64,000 nt of DNA, from the NCBI GenBank assembly GCA_016716605.1, contig JADJWA010000001.1:3455001-3519000 (forward strand). The letters are read 5' to 3'. The position numbers were made by a program, and so were the translations under genes. This stretch comes from Flavobacteriales bacterium (lineage in GTDB: Bacteria; Bacteroidota; Bacteroidia; Flavobacteriales_F; PHOS-HE28). Below the pieces are notes generated by a model. The model ran no database searches, had not been told where the DNA came from, and saw only the letters and a program-made list of their open reading frames with translations. Of the stretch, positions 41,099 to 49,212 are shown one piece after another. How positions within the stretch are numbered: the first letter of the stretch is position 1; every line of letters starts with the position of its first letter.

Positions 41099-43078
41099 CT
41101 AGGGCCTTGCGAATGCCTTCTTCACCGCCTCGTAGGCCGGTTTGGGGTTGCCCTCGTAGTCGATGATGCTCCAACTCGGGCCGGGCCAGCAATCGTTGAG
41201 CTGCCAGAGCAGGGTTCCCATGCAATGCGGGCGGGCATCGAGGTGGGCATCGGTGGCCATCTGGTAGGCCTTGGCCTGGGCGCGCTGGCTGGCCTCGATG
41301 AAACCGCCGAGCGTGGTGGGTCGCTCCTCCCCTAGCTCGCGCTCGATGGCTTCCCAAATGGGCCGGTCGGTCTTGTAACTGCGCTGCAGCCGTGCTACCG
41401 CCGGCGAACCCAGATAGAGGCTGTCCGGATGGATGTACTTGGCCAGCAGAGCGCTGTCGGGGTAACTCTGGAAGCCCCATTCGCTCACGAAGCGGCCCAC
41501 GTTGTTCTTGAATGAGGAGAAGGCGCTGTCGCCGTGCCAGACGCCCCAGTAGTGGAGGTCGCCGTACTTCAGGCCGACTTCATTCCCCCAGTTGCTCATC
41601 GGTGAGGTCGCCGTGTACCTATCGGACCAATTCGACCATAGGCTATGTCGAAACTCGCGCGTCCAAAGCCGCTCATTCGAATCGATTACACGCACGGAGT
41701 CCATGCCGTGCAACCCATAGCGCTCCTGCCATCCCCAATTGTGCCAAGCGATCCGAAGCTCATTGTTGCCGCAAAAGATGATCGTGCTCGGGTGTTTCGC
41801 GATTCGTCGGGCCTGCTCCCTTGCCTCTTCCTTCAGGTTCGCCAAGAATCGGCCTTCTGCAGGCAAAAGGTTTGCAACCATGTAGTCCTGCCAGACCAGG
41901 ATGCCAGCCGTGTCGCAAGCGCTGAGAAAAGCATCGGGTGGATAGACGCCGCCAGCCCACACACGCACCATGTTCATACCCGCGCGCTGCATATGGCTCA
42001 CTTGAGCAACCCAAGCGCTATCGGTAATCCGCGAGGGCACAAGGTCAGGCGGCACCAGATTGCATCCCTTGGCGAAGAGTAGGCGCGCGTGCGAATACGC
42101 CGTGAACTCGCCCCCGATACTATCGGACCTTGCGCTGAATTGATGATCCGTCCATGCGAGGGGCATCGATGTTTCCGAGAGTAGCTCCTTCCCTTTCAGC
42201 ATTCGATAGATCACCTTCTGCACCGCATGCGAACCATGCCCGGCCGGAAACCAACGATCAGGAATGACGTCGGATCGCTTCGCACAGAGCTTCCATAGGT
42301 GACCTGGCCTGTTCCGCGCTGCGGCCACTCTTTGGCCGTTCACCTCCACTTCGTACTTCAACTTCTTTTCTATGCCCTTCGTGCCATACTGCGGGAATAC
42401 CATGAAACTCACCAAGTCGCCTGAGTGCGTGGTCAGGACATCGAAGATCCTCGCCCCGCTCCACCCCCTCAGCTCCACCTCCTTCCAGATCCCGCTTGTC
42501 ACCAGCCTCGGGCAGAAGTCCCAGCCGAATTGGTAGGCCGCCTTACGGATGTAGGGGCTCACGCCGCTGGGATCGCTGTCGTGCGGCAGTTGGATGCCGT
42601 AGGCCTCGCGCAGCTTCGCGCCTTCCTTGATCGGGCTGCGGAAGATGACCTTCAACTCGTTCTCACCTTTCTTCAGCAACGGCTTCATGCTCCACTCCCA
42701 AGTGCGGAACATGTTGTCGGCCTTGCCGATGAGTGAGTCGTTGAGATAGACCTCGGCGAAGGTGTCGAGGCCCTTGAAGACGAGGTCGAGGTGCTCATGG
42801 TGCAGCAGCGTATCAGCCACGAACAGCGTGCGCCGGTAGATCCAGTCCTCGTTCTCGATCCATTGAACGCTGTCGATGTTGCTGCCCTTCATGAAGTCGG
42901 GGATCAGCCCGTGCCGCAGCAGATCGGTCTGCACCACGCCAGGGACTTCGGCGCTGCGCCAATCCTCTTTGCCCGCTTGCATAAAGCTCCATCCTTCGTT
43001 CAATGGGATGTGGACTTCCTGACCGAGGGCAGCAACCCTCAAGCCGATCATGCCTGCAACCCCCAGCCAGCGCCTCAT
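41099..43078 (-). CDS. Secreted GH2 glycosidase, beta-mannosidase-like
   Basis: 659 residues with an N-terminal leader (to ~ALGQ). The sugar-binding jelly-roll (GWSFMQAGKEDWRSAEVPGVVQTDLLRHGLIPD, YRRTLFV, FKGLDTFAEVYLND) is followed by FGWDFCPRLVTSGIWKEVEL, typical of beta-mannosidases (usually WDWGPR). The catalytic barrel has VRVWAGGVYPPDAFLSACDTAGILVWQDYM, acid/base Glu 440 in FCGNNE and nucleophile Glu 533 in VSEWGFQSYP. It ends right after the barrel (WQLNDCWPGPSWSIIDY) and lacks the one or two C-terminal Ig-like domains that bring bacterial relatives to ~850 residues. It probably removes beta-mannose from glycans in the periplasm or outside. Its start overlaps the stop of cutC (ATGA), so the two are translationally linked. 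Confidence 0.88.
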   Translation of the reverse strand: MRRWLGVAGMIGLRVAALGQEVHIPLNEGWSFMQAGKEDWRSAEVPGVVQTDLLRHGLIPDFMKGSNIDSVQWIENEDWIYRRTLFVADTLLHHEHLDLVFKGLDTFAEVYLNDSLIGKADNMFRTWEWSMKPLLKKGENELKVIFRSPIKEGAKLREAYGIQLPHDSDPSGVSPYIRKAAYQFGWDFCPRLVTSGIWKEVELRGWSGARIFDVLTTHSGDLVSFMVFPQYGTKGIEKKLKYEVEVNGQRVAAARNRPGHLWKLCAKRSDVIPDRWFPAGHGSHAVQKVIYRMLKGKELLSETSMPLAWTDHQFSARSDSIGGEFTAYSHARLLFAKGCNLVPPDLVPSRITDSAWVAQVSHMQRAGMNMVRVWAGGVYPPDAFLSACDTAGILVWQDYMVANLLPAEGRFLANLKEEAREQARRIAKHPSTIIFCGNNELRIAWHNWGWQERYGLHGMDSVRVIDSNERLWTREFRHSLWSNWSDRYTATSPMSNWGNEVGLKYGDLHYWGVWHGDSAFSSFKNNVGRFVSEWGFQSYPDSALLAKYIHPDSLYLGSPAVARLQRSYKTDRPIWEAIERELGEERPTTLGGFIEASQRAQAKAYQMATDAHLDARPHCMGTLLWQLNDCWPGPSWSIIDYEGNPKPAYEAVKKAFARP

Positions 43079-43806
43079 CTGAGCCCGGCTTTCACCAATG
43101 CGTTCAGCACCCCTTCGATCTTGGCCAGATCAGGCTCCGTATCGAAGCTCACGCCTGCATGCGTCGAACTCATCGCCGCGCCGTGCACCACGCGCTTCAC
43201 CGCCAGCTGCGCCGCGAAATGGACCTCGCGCACGCCGGTGCGCTCCACCAGTTCCACCACATTGCCCTGATTGATGCCGCCCGCTGCCGCGATCAGGAGC
43301 CGGTCTCCAGCGCGGTCCACCATCGCCTTCAAACGCGCAGCACCATCGATGGCCAGTGTTTCACCGCCGGAGCTGAGCACACGCTGCACGCCAAGGTCGA
43401 GGCAAGCATCGATCGCGAGGAGCATATCGCCCGCATGATCAATGGCACGGTGAAAGGTGATCTCGCTCTCCGGGGCCACGCGCTTCACCTCCCGCATCAG
43501 CGCTGCATCGGGCGCGCCAGCTTCTGTGAGCCCCCCGGTGACAATGCCGAGCGCCCCCCCGCCGAACACCTCGGCATCCACCAGGATGGCATGCGCCTGC
43601 GCTCCGGTATGAACGAAACCGCCGGGCGTGGGCCGAACGAGTACGCGCACGGGCAATCCGACAGCGCTGCGGACCGCATCCACCAAGCCATTGCTGGGTG
43701 TGACCCCGCCGGAGGCCAACCAGGTGCACACCTCCACAGTATCGGCATCCGCCGCTGCCATGGCCTCCTCAACGGTTGCCACGCACACCTCAACTGCCAC
43801 GCGCAT
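43075..43806 (-). CDS. cutC: CutC family protein (copper homeostasis protein / TIM-barrel)
   Basis: 243 residues from MRVAVEVCVATVEEAM; the longer frame upstream has no family similarity. The TIM-barrel motifs are clear: VEVCTWLASGGVTPS (family ELC..L..GG.TPS), VRVLVRPTPGGFVHT, GGALGIVTGGLTEAG, ITFHRAIDHAGDM, RVLSSGGETLAIDG, LLIAAAGGINQGNV and EVHFAAQLAV. CutC was linked to copper tolerance in E. coli, but the true activity of the family is unsettled. It is the first gene of a two-gene unit with the GH2 glycosidase and is divergent from the histidine kinase gene at 43865. Confidence 0.92.
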   Translation of the reverse strand: MRVAVEVCVATVEEAMAAADADTVEVCTWLASGGVTPSNGLVDAVRSAVGLPVRVLVRPTPGGFVHTGAQAHAILVDAEVFGGGALGIVTGGLTEAGAPDAALMREVKRVAPESEITFHRAIDHAGDMLLAIDACLDLGVQRVLSSGGETLAIDGAARLKAMVDRAGDRLLIAAAGGINQGNVVELVERTGVREVHFAAQLAVKRVVHGAAMSSTHAGVSFDTEPDLAKIEGVLNALVKAGLR

Positions 43807-43864
43807 GCAGCGAACATACGGGCGACCATGCAACATGCATTGTTGCGCTGCGTACCAAGGCGCC

Positions 43865-45769
43865 ATGCGAATCCGAATCCCTGGCTTGTTGGTGTTCGCC
43901 TCGCTTTGCGGGCCATGGTGCGGTGCACCCATCATGGCCTCCCATGTGAATGACAGCTTGCGTTATGTGCTAGACTCTGATGCGTCGGCGGCGGAGCGCG
44001 CCAAGGCTTTGTGCACATTCTCGGAGCGACAGCTCATCAGCGACCCGGCCGGGGCGCTGGCCCATGCCTCCAATGCGTTGCGCATCGCTGAGATCGACGG
44101 CGGGGAACGCGTGATCCATGAGGCCCTGTGCGCGCTGCGAACCGCGCAATTCCGTCTGGGGCTCGTGCCTGAGCACATCAAGAGCACCATGCGCGCGGTT
44201 GACCTCTCGCGCGCCATCGGTGATCCCGGGCTCCTAAGCGCAGATCTTCAAGAGCTCTCCAAGGCCTATCACGGCGCGAATCGCCTCGATGAAGCCGTGG
44301 AGCATGCGCGCCAGGCGCTGGCCATCAGGATGCCCACGCACGACCGGGTGGCTATTGCAGGGGCCGAACGCTTCCTGCTCGAAGCGCTCTTCAATGCTGG
44401 CCGATATGAAGAGCTCGTGCGCAGCGCGGAGCGCGCATTCGCCAATGCCGCTGCATTGACGGCCATCGAGCAGGCGCGCCTCCGGCGTTTGGTGGCGCGT
44501 GCGCTCATGGCGCTGAACAAGCACAGCGACGCCCTGCCCCACTTGGCGCAGGCCGGGCATGCCATCGAATCCGAAGGCGATGATCACGACCGCTTCAACC
44601 AAGCGATCGACATGGCCCAATGGGCCGCAGGGACCGGGCGCATGAACGATGGTCTGCGTCATCTCCAGTTGGCCGAACGGCTTTCAGAAAGGCTGCCTAG
44701 CAACCTCACATCGACCCCAATGACCCGCGTAGGCTACCAGCTCGCTCTATCCGCACAGGACTGGCGCTCGGCGCACGAGCACCTGAAGGCCATCGCGCAA
44801 CAGGCCGATTCAGCGCATCGCAGCGCCCGAGAATCCGCACTCGCGGGCATCATGATGGTGCATGAGCTGGACGCGCGGGAGCGCGAGCGCATCGACCTGG
44901 CTGCCGCCGCGGAGCGCACTGAGGCGCAGCTCACGGACCAGGTCGCCAGCAACCGCGCGCTGGTCGCTGCCCTTGCAGGCCTGGCCATCCTGAGCGCTGC
45001 ATTGCTCATGCTGGCCCTCCGGCACCAGCGCTCGGCCAAGCGCAGCAAGCTCAAGAGCGCGGTGATCGAGCGACAGAAGGAAGAGATCCATGCCCGCAGC
45101 CTCGAGTTGCAACGGCAGAACATGCGCTTGGCCGAGACCTTGATGCGCGAGGAGCGACATGGCCTAGCATTGGGCGAGATGCACCACCGCCTGAAGAACA
45201 ACCTGCAGACGATCGACGGGCTCTTGCAGATGCAATCCGGGGCCCTCTCCGACCCTGCTGCTGAAAAGGTGCTGCGCGAGGCCCGCGGACGCCTGAGCGC
45301 CATGGCCCTGGTGCATCAATCCATCTACCGCCTGGGCGATGACAGCGCCCTGCCCATCCGCGACCATTTGCAGGAACTGGCCCGCAACGTGATCGTGGCC
45401 CACGGCCGCCATGACCGCATCTCGGTCATCCTCGATGCTGACCCCATCGAGCTGCACGCCACAGACCTGCTGCCGCTCAGCCTGATCGTGAACGAATTGC
45501 TCACCAACAGCCTCAAGCACGGCATCGCGCCTGATTCCCACGGCTCCATCCGCATCGTGCTTCGCCGCACAGCCCGTGGCCTGGACCTGCGCTATTGCGA
45601 TCACAGCGCGCCGGCCACGTCCGATCACCAGCGCGGCACTTTCGGCATGGAGCTCATGCAGGCGCTGGCCGAGCAGCTCAATGGGCGGATCAGCATCCAA
45701 GCTGGGCTCCAGACCACATACGCCGTGGAAGCTGCGCCGGATAGCCTCGCCCTGCGCAAGGCTTCCTGA
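43865..45769 (+). CDS. Sensor histidine kinase (HisKA_2 type) with helical-repeat sensor region
   Basis: 634 residues. A signal/anchor leader is followed by ~350 helical residues with TPR-like spacing (e.g. LDEAVEHARQALAI), one membrane segment (LVAALAGLAILSAALLMLAL, near residue 375), a coiled-coil linker, and a kinase core. The phospho-acceptor lies in EMHHRLKNNLQTIDGLLQMQ and the N box in LIVNELLTNSLKHG. The G1 box, normally DNGxG, reads DHSAP, while a FGMELMQALAEQLNG segment remains. The kinase therefore keeps His, Asn and the first Asp but lacks the glycines of the first ATP-lid loop; it may bind ATP weakly. No response regulator is encoded next to it. The start was chosen at MRIRIPGLL, the leader. 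Confidence 0.85.
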   Translation: MRIRIPGLLVFASLCGPWCGAPIMASHVNDSLRYVLDSDASAAERAKALCTFSERQLISDPAGALAHASNALRIAEIDGGERVIHEALCALRTAQFRLGLVPEHIKSTMRAVDLSRAIGDPGLLSADLQELSKAYHGANRLDEAVEHARQALAIRMPTHDRVAIAGAERFLLEALFNAGRYEELVRSAERAFANAAALTAIEQARLRRLVARALMALNKHSDALPHLAQAGHAIESEGDDHDRFNQAIDMAQWAAGTGRMNDGLRHLQLAERLSERLPSNLTSTPMTRVGYQLALSAQDWRSAHEHLKAIAQQADSAHRSARESALAGIMMVHELDARERERIDLAAAAERTEAQLTDQVASNRALVAALAGLAILSAALLMLALRHQRSAKRSKLKSAVIERQKEEIHARSLELQRQNMRLAETLMREERHGLALGEMHHRLKNNLQTIDGLLQMQSGALSDPAAEKVLREARGRLSAMALVHQSIYRLGDDSALPIRDHLQELARNVIVAHGRHDRISVILDADPIELHATDLLPLSLIVNELLTNSLKHGIAPDSHGSIRIVLRRTARGLDLRYCDHSAPATSDHQRGTFGMELMQALAEQLNGRISIQAGLQTTYAVEAAPDSLALRKAS

Positions 45770-45788
45770 ACGCCCGGATATGGCCGAC

Positions 45789-45796
45789 TATCTTCG
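45789..45796 (+). promoter_or_regulatory. -7 promoter-like element TATCTTCG
   Basis: Reads TATCTTCGGCC, 60 bp before the start of the DEAD-box helicase gene and just after the histidine kinase stop. One mismatch from TAnnTTTG. Confidence 0.4.
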
Positions 45797-45856
45797 GCCC
45801 CGCTCAAGGCAGAGCTTAAGCGCGCATCCAGGAACCTGCGCAGCCGCCCTCCACCC

Positions 45857-47083
45857 ATGGATTTCCATTCCCTCGGCATCAGCGACGAGCTACTTCAAGG
45901 GCTCGACGCCATGAATATCAAGGTGCCCACTCCCATCCAGCAGCAGGCCATCCCGGCTGCGCTGGGCCACCGCGACCTGATCGCCTGCGCGCAGACCGGC
46001 ACTGGGAAGACCGCCGCCTTCCTTCTCCCGCTCATCGATGTGATCACCGGCTACAGACCGAAGGAGGAAGGCAGCATCCGCGCGCTCGTGGTGGTGCCCA
46101 CGCGCGAGCTCGCCTTGCAGATCGACCAACAGCTGCAGGCCATCGCGTACTACACGCCCATCACCAGCATCCCGCTCTACGGCGGCAGCGATGGCAACAC
46201 CTTCGACCAGCAGAAGCAGGCGCTTACCAGCGGCGTTGAAGTGGTGATCGCCACGCCCGGCAAATTGCTGAGCCACCTCAATTTGGGCTACGTGCCGGTG
46301 AAGGGCCTCGAGTTCCTCGTGCTCGACGAAGCCGACCGCATGCTCGACATGGGCTTCATCGACGACATCAAGCGCATCATCAAATTCCTGCCCGCCGAAC
46401 GGCAGACCCTGATGTTCAGCGCCACCATGCCGCCCGTCATACGCGAGCTGGCCAAGCAGGTGCTGCATGATCCCGTAGAGATCACCATCGCGCTGAGCAA
46501 GCCCGCAGAAGGCGTTGACCAGCAGGCCTATGTGGTGTACGACATGAAGAAGGCCGATGTGCTGGAGAACATCCTGCGGTCGAGCGAGGCCACCAGCATC
46601 GTGATCTTCGCAGGACGCAAGGTGGAGGTGAAGAACCTGAACCGGCACCTGCAGAAGCGCGGCTTCAGCAGCAGCGGCATGCACAGCGACCTGGACCAGA
46701 GCGAGCGCGAGGCCACCATGCTCGCCTTCCGCAACCGCAAGCTGCGCATCCTGGTGGCCACCGATGTGGTGAGCCGCGGCATCGACATCGATGACATCGA
46801 CCTGGTGGTGAATTACGATGTGCCCAAGGACCCCGAAGATTACGTTCACCGCGTGGGCCGAACGGCTCGCGCCGCGCGCAAGGGCACGGCCATCACGTTC
46901 GTGAATGAGAAGGAGATGCGCGAATTCGGCCGGATCGAAGCGCTGATCGGCTACGAGGTGAGGAAGATGCCCATGCCAACGGGCCTTCCGCCCGGACCGG
47001 CCTACGATCCCACGAGACGGGAGAAAAGCAACGGCCCCCGCCGGGGCGGAGGCCGTGGTGCTGGTCGCGGCAGCAGGCGTTAG
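45857..47083 (+). CDS. DEAD-box ATP-dependent RNA helicase, RhlE-like
   Basis: 408 residues with all core motifs: Q motif (VPTPIQQQAIP), AQTGTGKT (45-52), PTRELALQ (81-88), TPGKLLSH, DEAD (157-160), SAT (188-190), and in the second domain IVIFAGRKVEVKNL, ATDVVSRGIDIDD and YVHRVGRTARA. The short tail is Arg/Gly-rich (GPRRGGGRGAGRGSRR), usual for RNA-binding extensions. Such proteins unwind short RNA duplexes in ribosome assembly or RNA decay. The gene is convergent with the isomerase gene, and the two stop codons overlap by 4 bp. Confidence 0.95.
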   Translation: MDFHSLGISDELLQGLDAMNIKVPTPIQQQAIPAALGHRDLIACAQTGTGKTAAFLLPLIDVITGYRPKEEGSIRALVVVPTRELALQIDQQLQAIAYYTPITSIPLYGGSDGNTFDQQKQALTSGVEVVIATPGKLLSHLNLGYVPVKGLEFLVLDEADRMLDMGFIDDIKRIIKFLPAERQTLMFSATMPPVIRELAKQVLHDPVEITIALSKPAEGVDQQAYVVYDMKKADVLENILRSSEATSIVIFAGRKVEVKNLNRHLQKRGFSSSGMHSDLDQSEREATMLAFRNRKLRILVATDVVSRGIDIDDIDLVVNYDVPKDPEDYVHRVGRTARAARKGTAITFVNEKEMREFGRIEALIGYEVRKMPMPTGLPPGPAYDPTRREKSNGPRRGGGRGAGRGSRR

Positions 47084-47766
47084 CGCTGCACGAACTTGCC
47101 TTGGTTGGCCTTGAGCACGGCTACGGCATCCCAAGCCTTGGCAGCCTTGCCCACGCGCTCAATGGCCACTTTCTGCATCACCACATCCTCATTCGGCCGA
47201 TCGCCGCGGCCCCGGGGCACGCCCGCAATGGCATCCACCACATCCTGGCCCTGCACCACATAACCGAACACCGCGTGCCGGCCATCAAGGTGCGGCGTGG
47301 GGCCATTGGTGATGAAGAACTGACTCCCATTCGTAGCCGGGCCCGCATTGGCCATGCTCAACGTTCCGGCGCGCGTGTGCTTCAGTTCCGGATGGATCTC
47401 ATCGGCAAAGGCATAACCGGGGTTCCCGGTGCCCGTGCCCAGCGGGCAGCCGCCTTGGATCATGAAACCGGGGATCACCCGGTGGAAGATCAAGCCATCG
47501 AAGTACGGCGTGCCTTCAGGCTTCGCGGTGTTCTTCATCTTGCCCTCGGCCAAGGCCACGAAATTGGCCACGGTCATGGGCGCTTTCTCATGCTCGAATC
47601 GGATAAGGACCACGCCTTTGCTGGTGGTGATGCGGGCGTAAACGCCTTCGGGTAAGGTTTCCACGTTCTTCTTGGTTGTTTGGTCGTTCGCGGACGCGCC
47701 ATCACTGCTGGAACAGGCCGCAACGGTGAGGGCCAGAAGCGCGGAACAGAGGTACGTGAGCGGCAT
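47080..47766 (-). CDS. Cyclophilin-type peptidyl-prolyl isomerase, lipoprotein
   Basis: 228 residues. MPLTYLCSALLALTVAAC gives a lipobox with Cys 18, so the enzyme should be anchored in the inner or outer membrane facing the periplasm. The cyclophilin core is complete: YFDGLIFHRVIPGFMIQGG, FADEIHPELKHTRAGTLSMANAGPATNGSQFFITNGPTPHLDGRHAVFGYV. It speeds cis-trans isomerisation of X-Pro bonds in exported proteins. An in-frame extension runs upstream over the acyl-CoA dehydrogenase gene but is a shadow. A perfect TACATTTG promoter element lies 33 bp before the chosen start. Confidence 0.93.
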   Translation of the reverse strand: MPLTYLCSALLALTVAACSSSDGASANDQTTKKNVETLPEGVYARITTSKGVVLIRFEHEKAPMTVANFVALAEGKMKNTAKPEGTPYFDGLIFHRVIPGFMIQGGCPLGTGTGNPGYAFADEIHPELKHTRAGTLSMANAGPATNGSQFFITNGPTPHLDGRHAVFGYVVQGQDVVDAIAGVPRGRGDRPNEDVVMQKVAIERVGKAAKAWDAVAVLKANQGKFVQR

Positions 47767-47799
47767 GTGCTGGTGTGTGGGGTGTTGGTCGATGGGCGC

Positions 47800-47807
47800 C
47801 AAATGTA
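47800..47807 (-). promoter_or_regulatory. -7 promoter element TACATTTG
   Basis: An exact TAnnTTTG match on the minus strand, followed by GCGCC, 33 bp before the isomerase start. It faces away from the acyl-CoA dehydrogenase promoter at 47883. Confidence 0.5.
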
Positions 47808-47882
47808 GGTGGGCGAGCCGCCGATCCGTGAAGGCCCCGGGCCCGGTGCCGGTCGACCGAACAACGGACCGTGCAGCTGGTT

Positions 47883-47890
47883 TACATTCG
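47883..47890 (+). promoter_or_regulatory. -7 promoter-like element TACATTCG
   Basis: TACATTCGCC, 23 bp before the start of the acyl-CoA dehydrogenase gene. It has the same TTCG variant as several other elements in the window. Confidence 0.4.
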
Positions 47891-47913
47891 CCAGCCCTTG
47901 ACGGAACATCACC

Positions 47914-49083
47914 ATGCAAGCAACCGACACCCTCGCCGGCCTCAACTTCGAACTCAGCGAAGAACAGCTCGCCGTGCGCGACGCAGCGCGTGATTTCGCG
48001 CAGAACGTGCTGAAGACGGGCGTGATCGACCGCGACCGGGAGCAGCGCTTCCCCAAGGATGAGATCCGCCAGCTGGGCGAACTCGGTTTCCTGGGCATGA
48101 TGGTGAGCCCCGAGTACGGCGGCGGCGGCATGGACACCATCAGCTATGTGCTGGCCATGGAAGAGATCAGCAAGGTGGACGCCAGCACCAGCGTGGTGAT
48201 GAGCGTGAACAACAGCCTGGTGTGCTGGGGCCTGGAGCACTTCGGCAACGAAGAGCAGAAACGCAAGTACCTGGTGCCGCTGGCCAAGGGCGAAGTGATC
48301 GGCGCCTTCTGCCTGAGCGAGCCCGAGGCCGGCAGCGATGCCACCAGTCAGCGCACCACGGCCATCGATATGGGCGACCACTATCTGCTGAACGGCACCA
48401 AGAACTGGATCACCAACGGCGGATCCGCCAGCACCTATCTGGTAATGGCTCAGACCGATGCGGCGAAAGGGCACAAGGGCATCAATTGCCTGATCGTGGA
48501 GAAGGGCATGCCCGGTTTCGTGGTGGGCGCCAAGGAGGATAAGCTCGGCATCCGCGGCAGCGACACCCACACCCTGATGTTCCAGGATGTGAAGGTGCCC
48601 AAGGAGAACCGCATCGGCGCTGATGGATTCGGCTTCACCTTCGCCATGAAGACCTTGAGCGGCGGCCGCATCGGCATCGCCTCACAAGCGCTGGGCATCG
48701 CCAGCGGCGCCTATGAACTGGCACTGGCCTACAGCAAGGAGCGGAAAGCCTTCGGCAAGGCCATCAGCGAGCATCAGGCGATCGCCTTCAAGCTGGCTGA
48801 TATGGCCACCGAGATCGAGGCCGCGCGCCTGCTCTGCCTGAAAGCCGCCTGGCTGAAGGACAAGCACCTGAACTACGACCAGGCCAGCGCCATGGCCAAG
48901 GTGTTCGCCAGCGAGGTGGCCATGCGTACCACGGTGGAGGCCGTGCAGGTGCATGGCGGCTACGGGTACGTGAAGGAATACCACGTGGAGCGCCTGATGC
49001 GCGATGCCAAGATCACCCAGATCTACGAGGGCACCAGCGAGGTGCAGCGCATCGTGATCAGCCGCGGCCTGCTGAAGGGCTGA
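47914..49083 (+). CDS. Acyl-CoA dehydrogenase
   Basis: A 389-residue FAD enzyme that forms the trans-2,3 double bond in acyl-CoA during fatty acid or amino-acid breakdown. Markers are EQLAVRDAARDFAQN at the N-terminus, FCLSEPEAGSDATSQRTTA, NGTKNWITNGGSAS, RIGIASQALGIASGAYELALAYSKERKAFGKAI, and QIYEGTSEVQRIVISRGLLKG near the end, where the Glu of YEGT is the usual catalytic base of short- and medium-chain members. VHGGYGYVKEYHVERLMRDAKI is also standard. The chain-length preference cannot be told. No electron-transfer flavoprotein gene is adjacent. A promoter-like TACATTCG lies just upstream. Confidence 0.95.
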   Translation: MQATDTLAGLNFELSEEQLAVRDAARDFAQNVLKTGVIDRDREQRFPKDEIRQLGELGFLGMMVSPEYGGGGMDTISYVLAMEEISKVDASTSVVMSVNNSLVCWGLEHFGNEEQKRKYLVPLAKGEVIGAFCLSEPEAGSDATSQRTTAIDMGDHYLLNGTKNWITNGGSASTYLVMAQTDAAKGHKGINCLIVEKGMPGFVVGAKEDKLGIRGSDTHTLMFQDVKVPKENRIGADGFGFTFAMKTLSGGRIGIASQALGIASGAYELALAYSKERKAFGKAISEHQAIAFKLADMATEIEAARLLCLKAAWLKDKHLNYDQASAMAKVFASEVAMRTTVEAVQVHGGYGYVKEYHVERLMRDAKITQIYEGTSEVQRIVISRGLLKG

Positions 49084-49162
49084 ACCCATCGGGCCACGCT
49101 TTCACCGGGCGATCGTTGACGGCGGTTCATCCACTCCTTCGATGCGCCGCGAAAGGCCCCTC

Positions 49163-49170
49163 TATATTTG
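49163..49170 (+). promoter_or_regulatory. -7 promoter element TATATTTG of the polysaccharide operon
   Basis: An exact TAnnTTTG match, reading TATATTTGGCC, 42 bp before the ATG at 49213. It overlaps the alternative GTG start at 49168, which supports the later start for the export protein. Confidence 0.55.
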
Positions 49171-49212
49171 GCCGTGCCTGAAAAGGCCCTTTCCGCCGCA
49201 TCCCCGCACCGC

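Noticed and set aside
39041..41335. 764-codon open frame antisense to the 1286-residue protein and running into the GH2 gene
   Set aside because: It mirrors the repeats of the real gene, has no leader or domain and crosses two genes on the other strand.
47767..48570. N-terminal extension of the isomerase frame across the acyl-CoA dehydrogenase gene
   Set aside because: The lipobox start and promoter element show that the isomerase begins at 47766; the rest is antisense to a clear gene.
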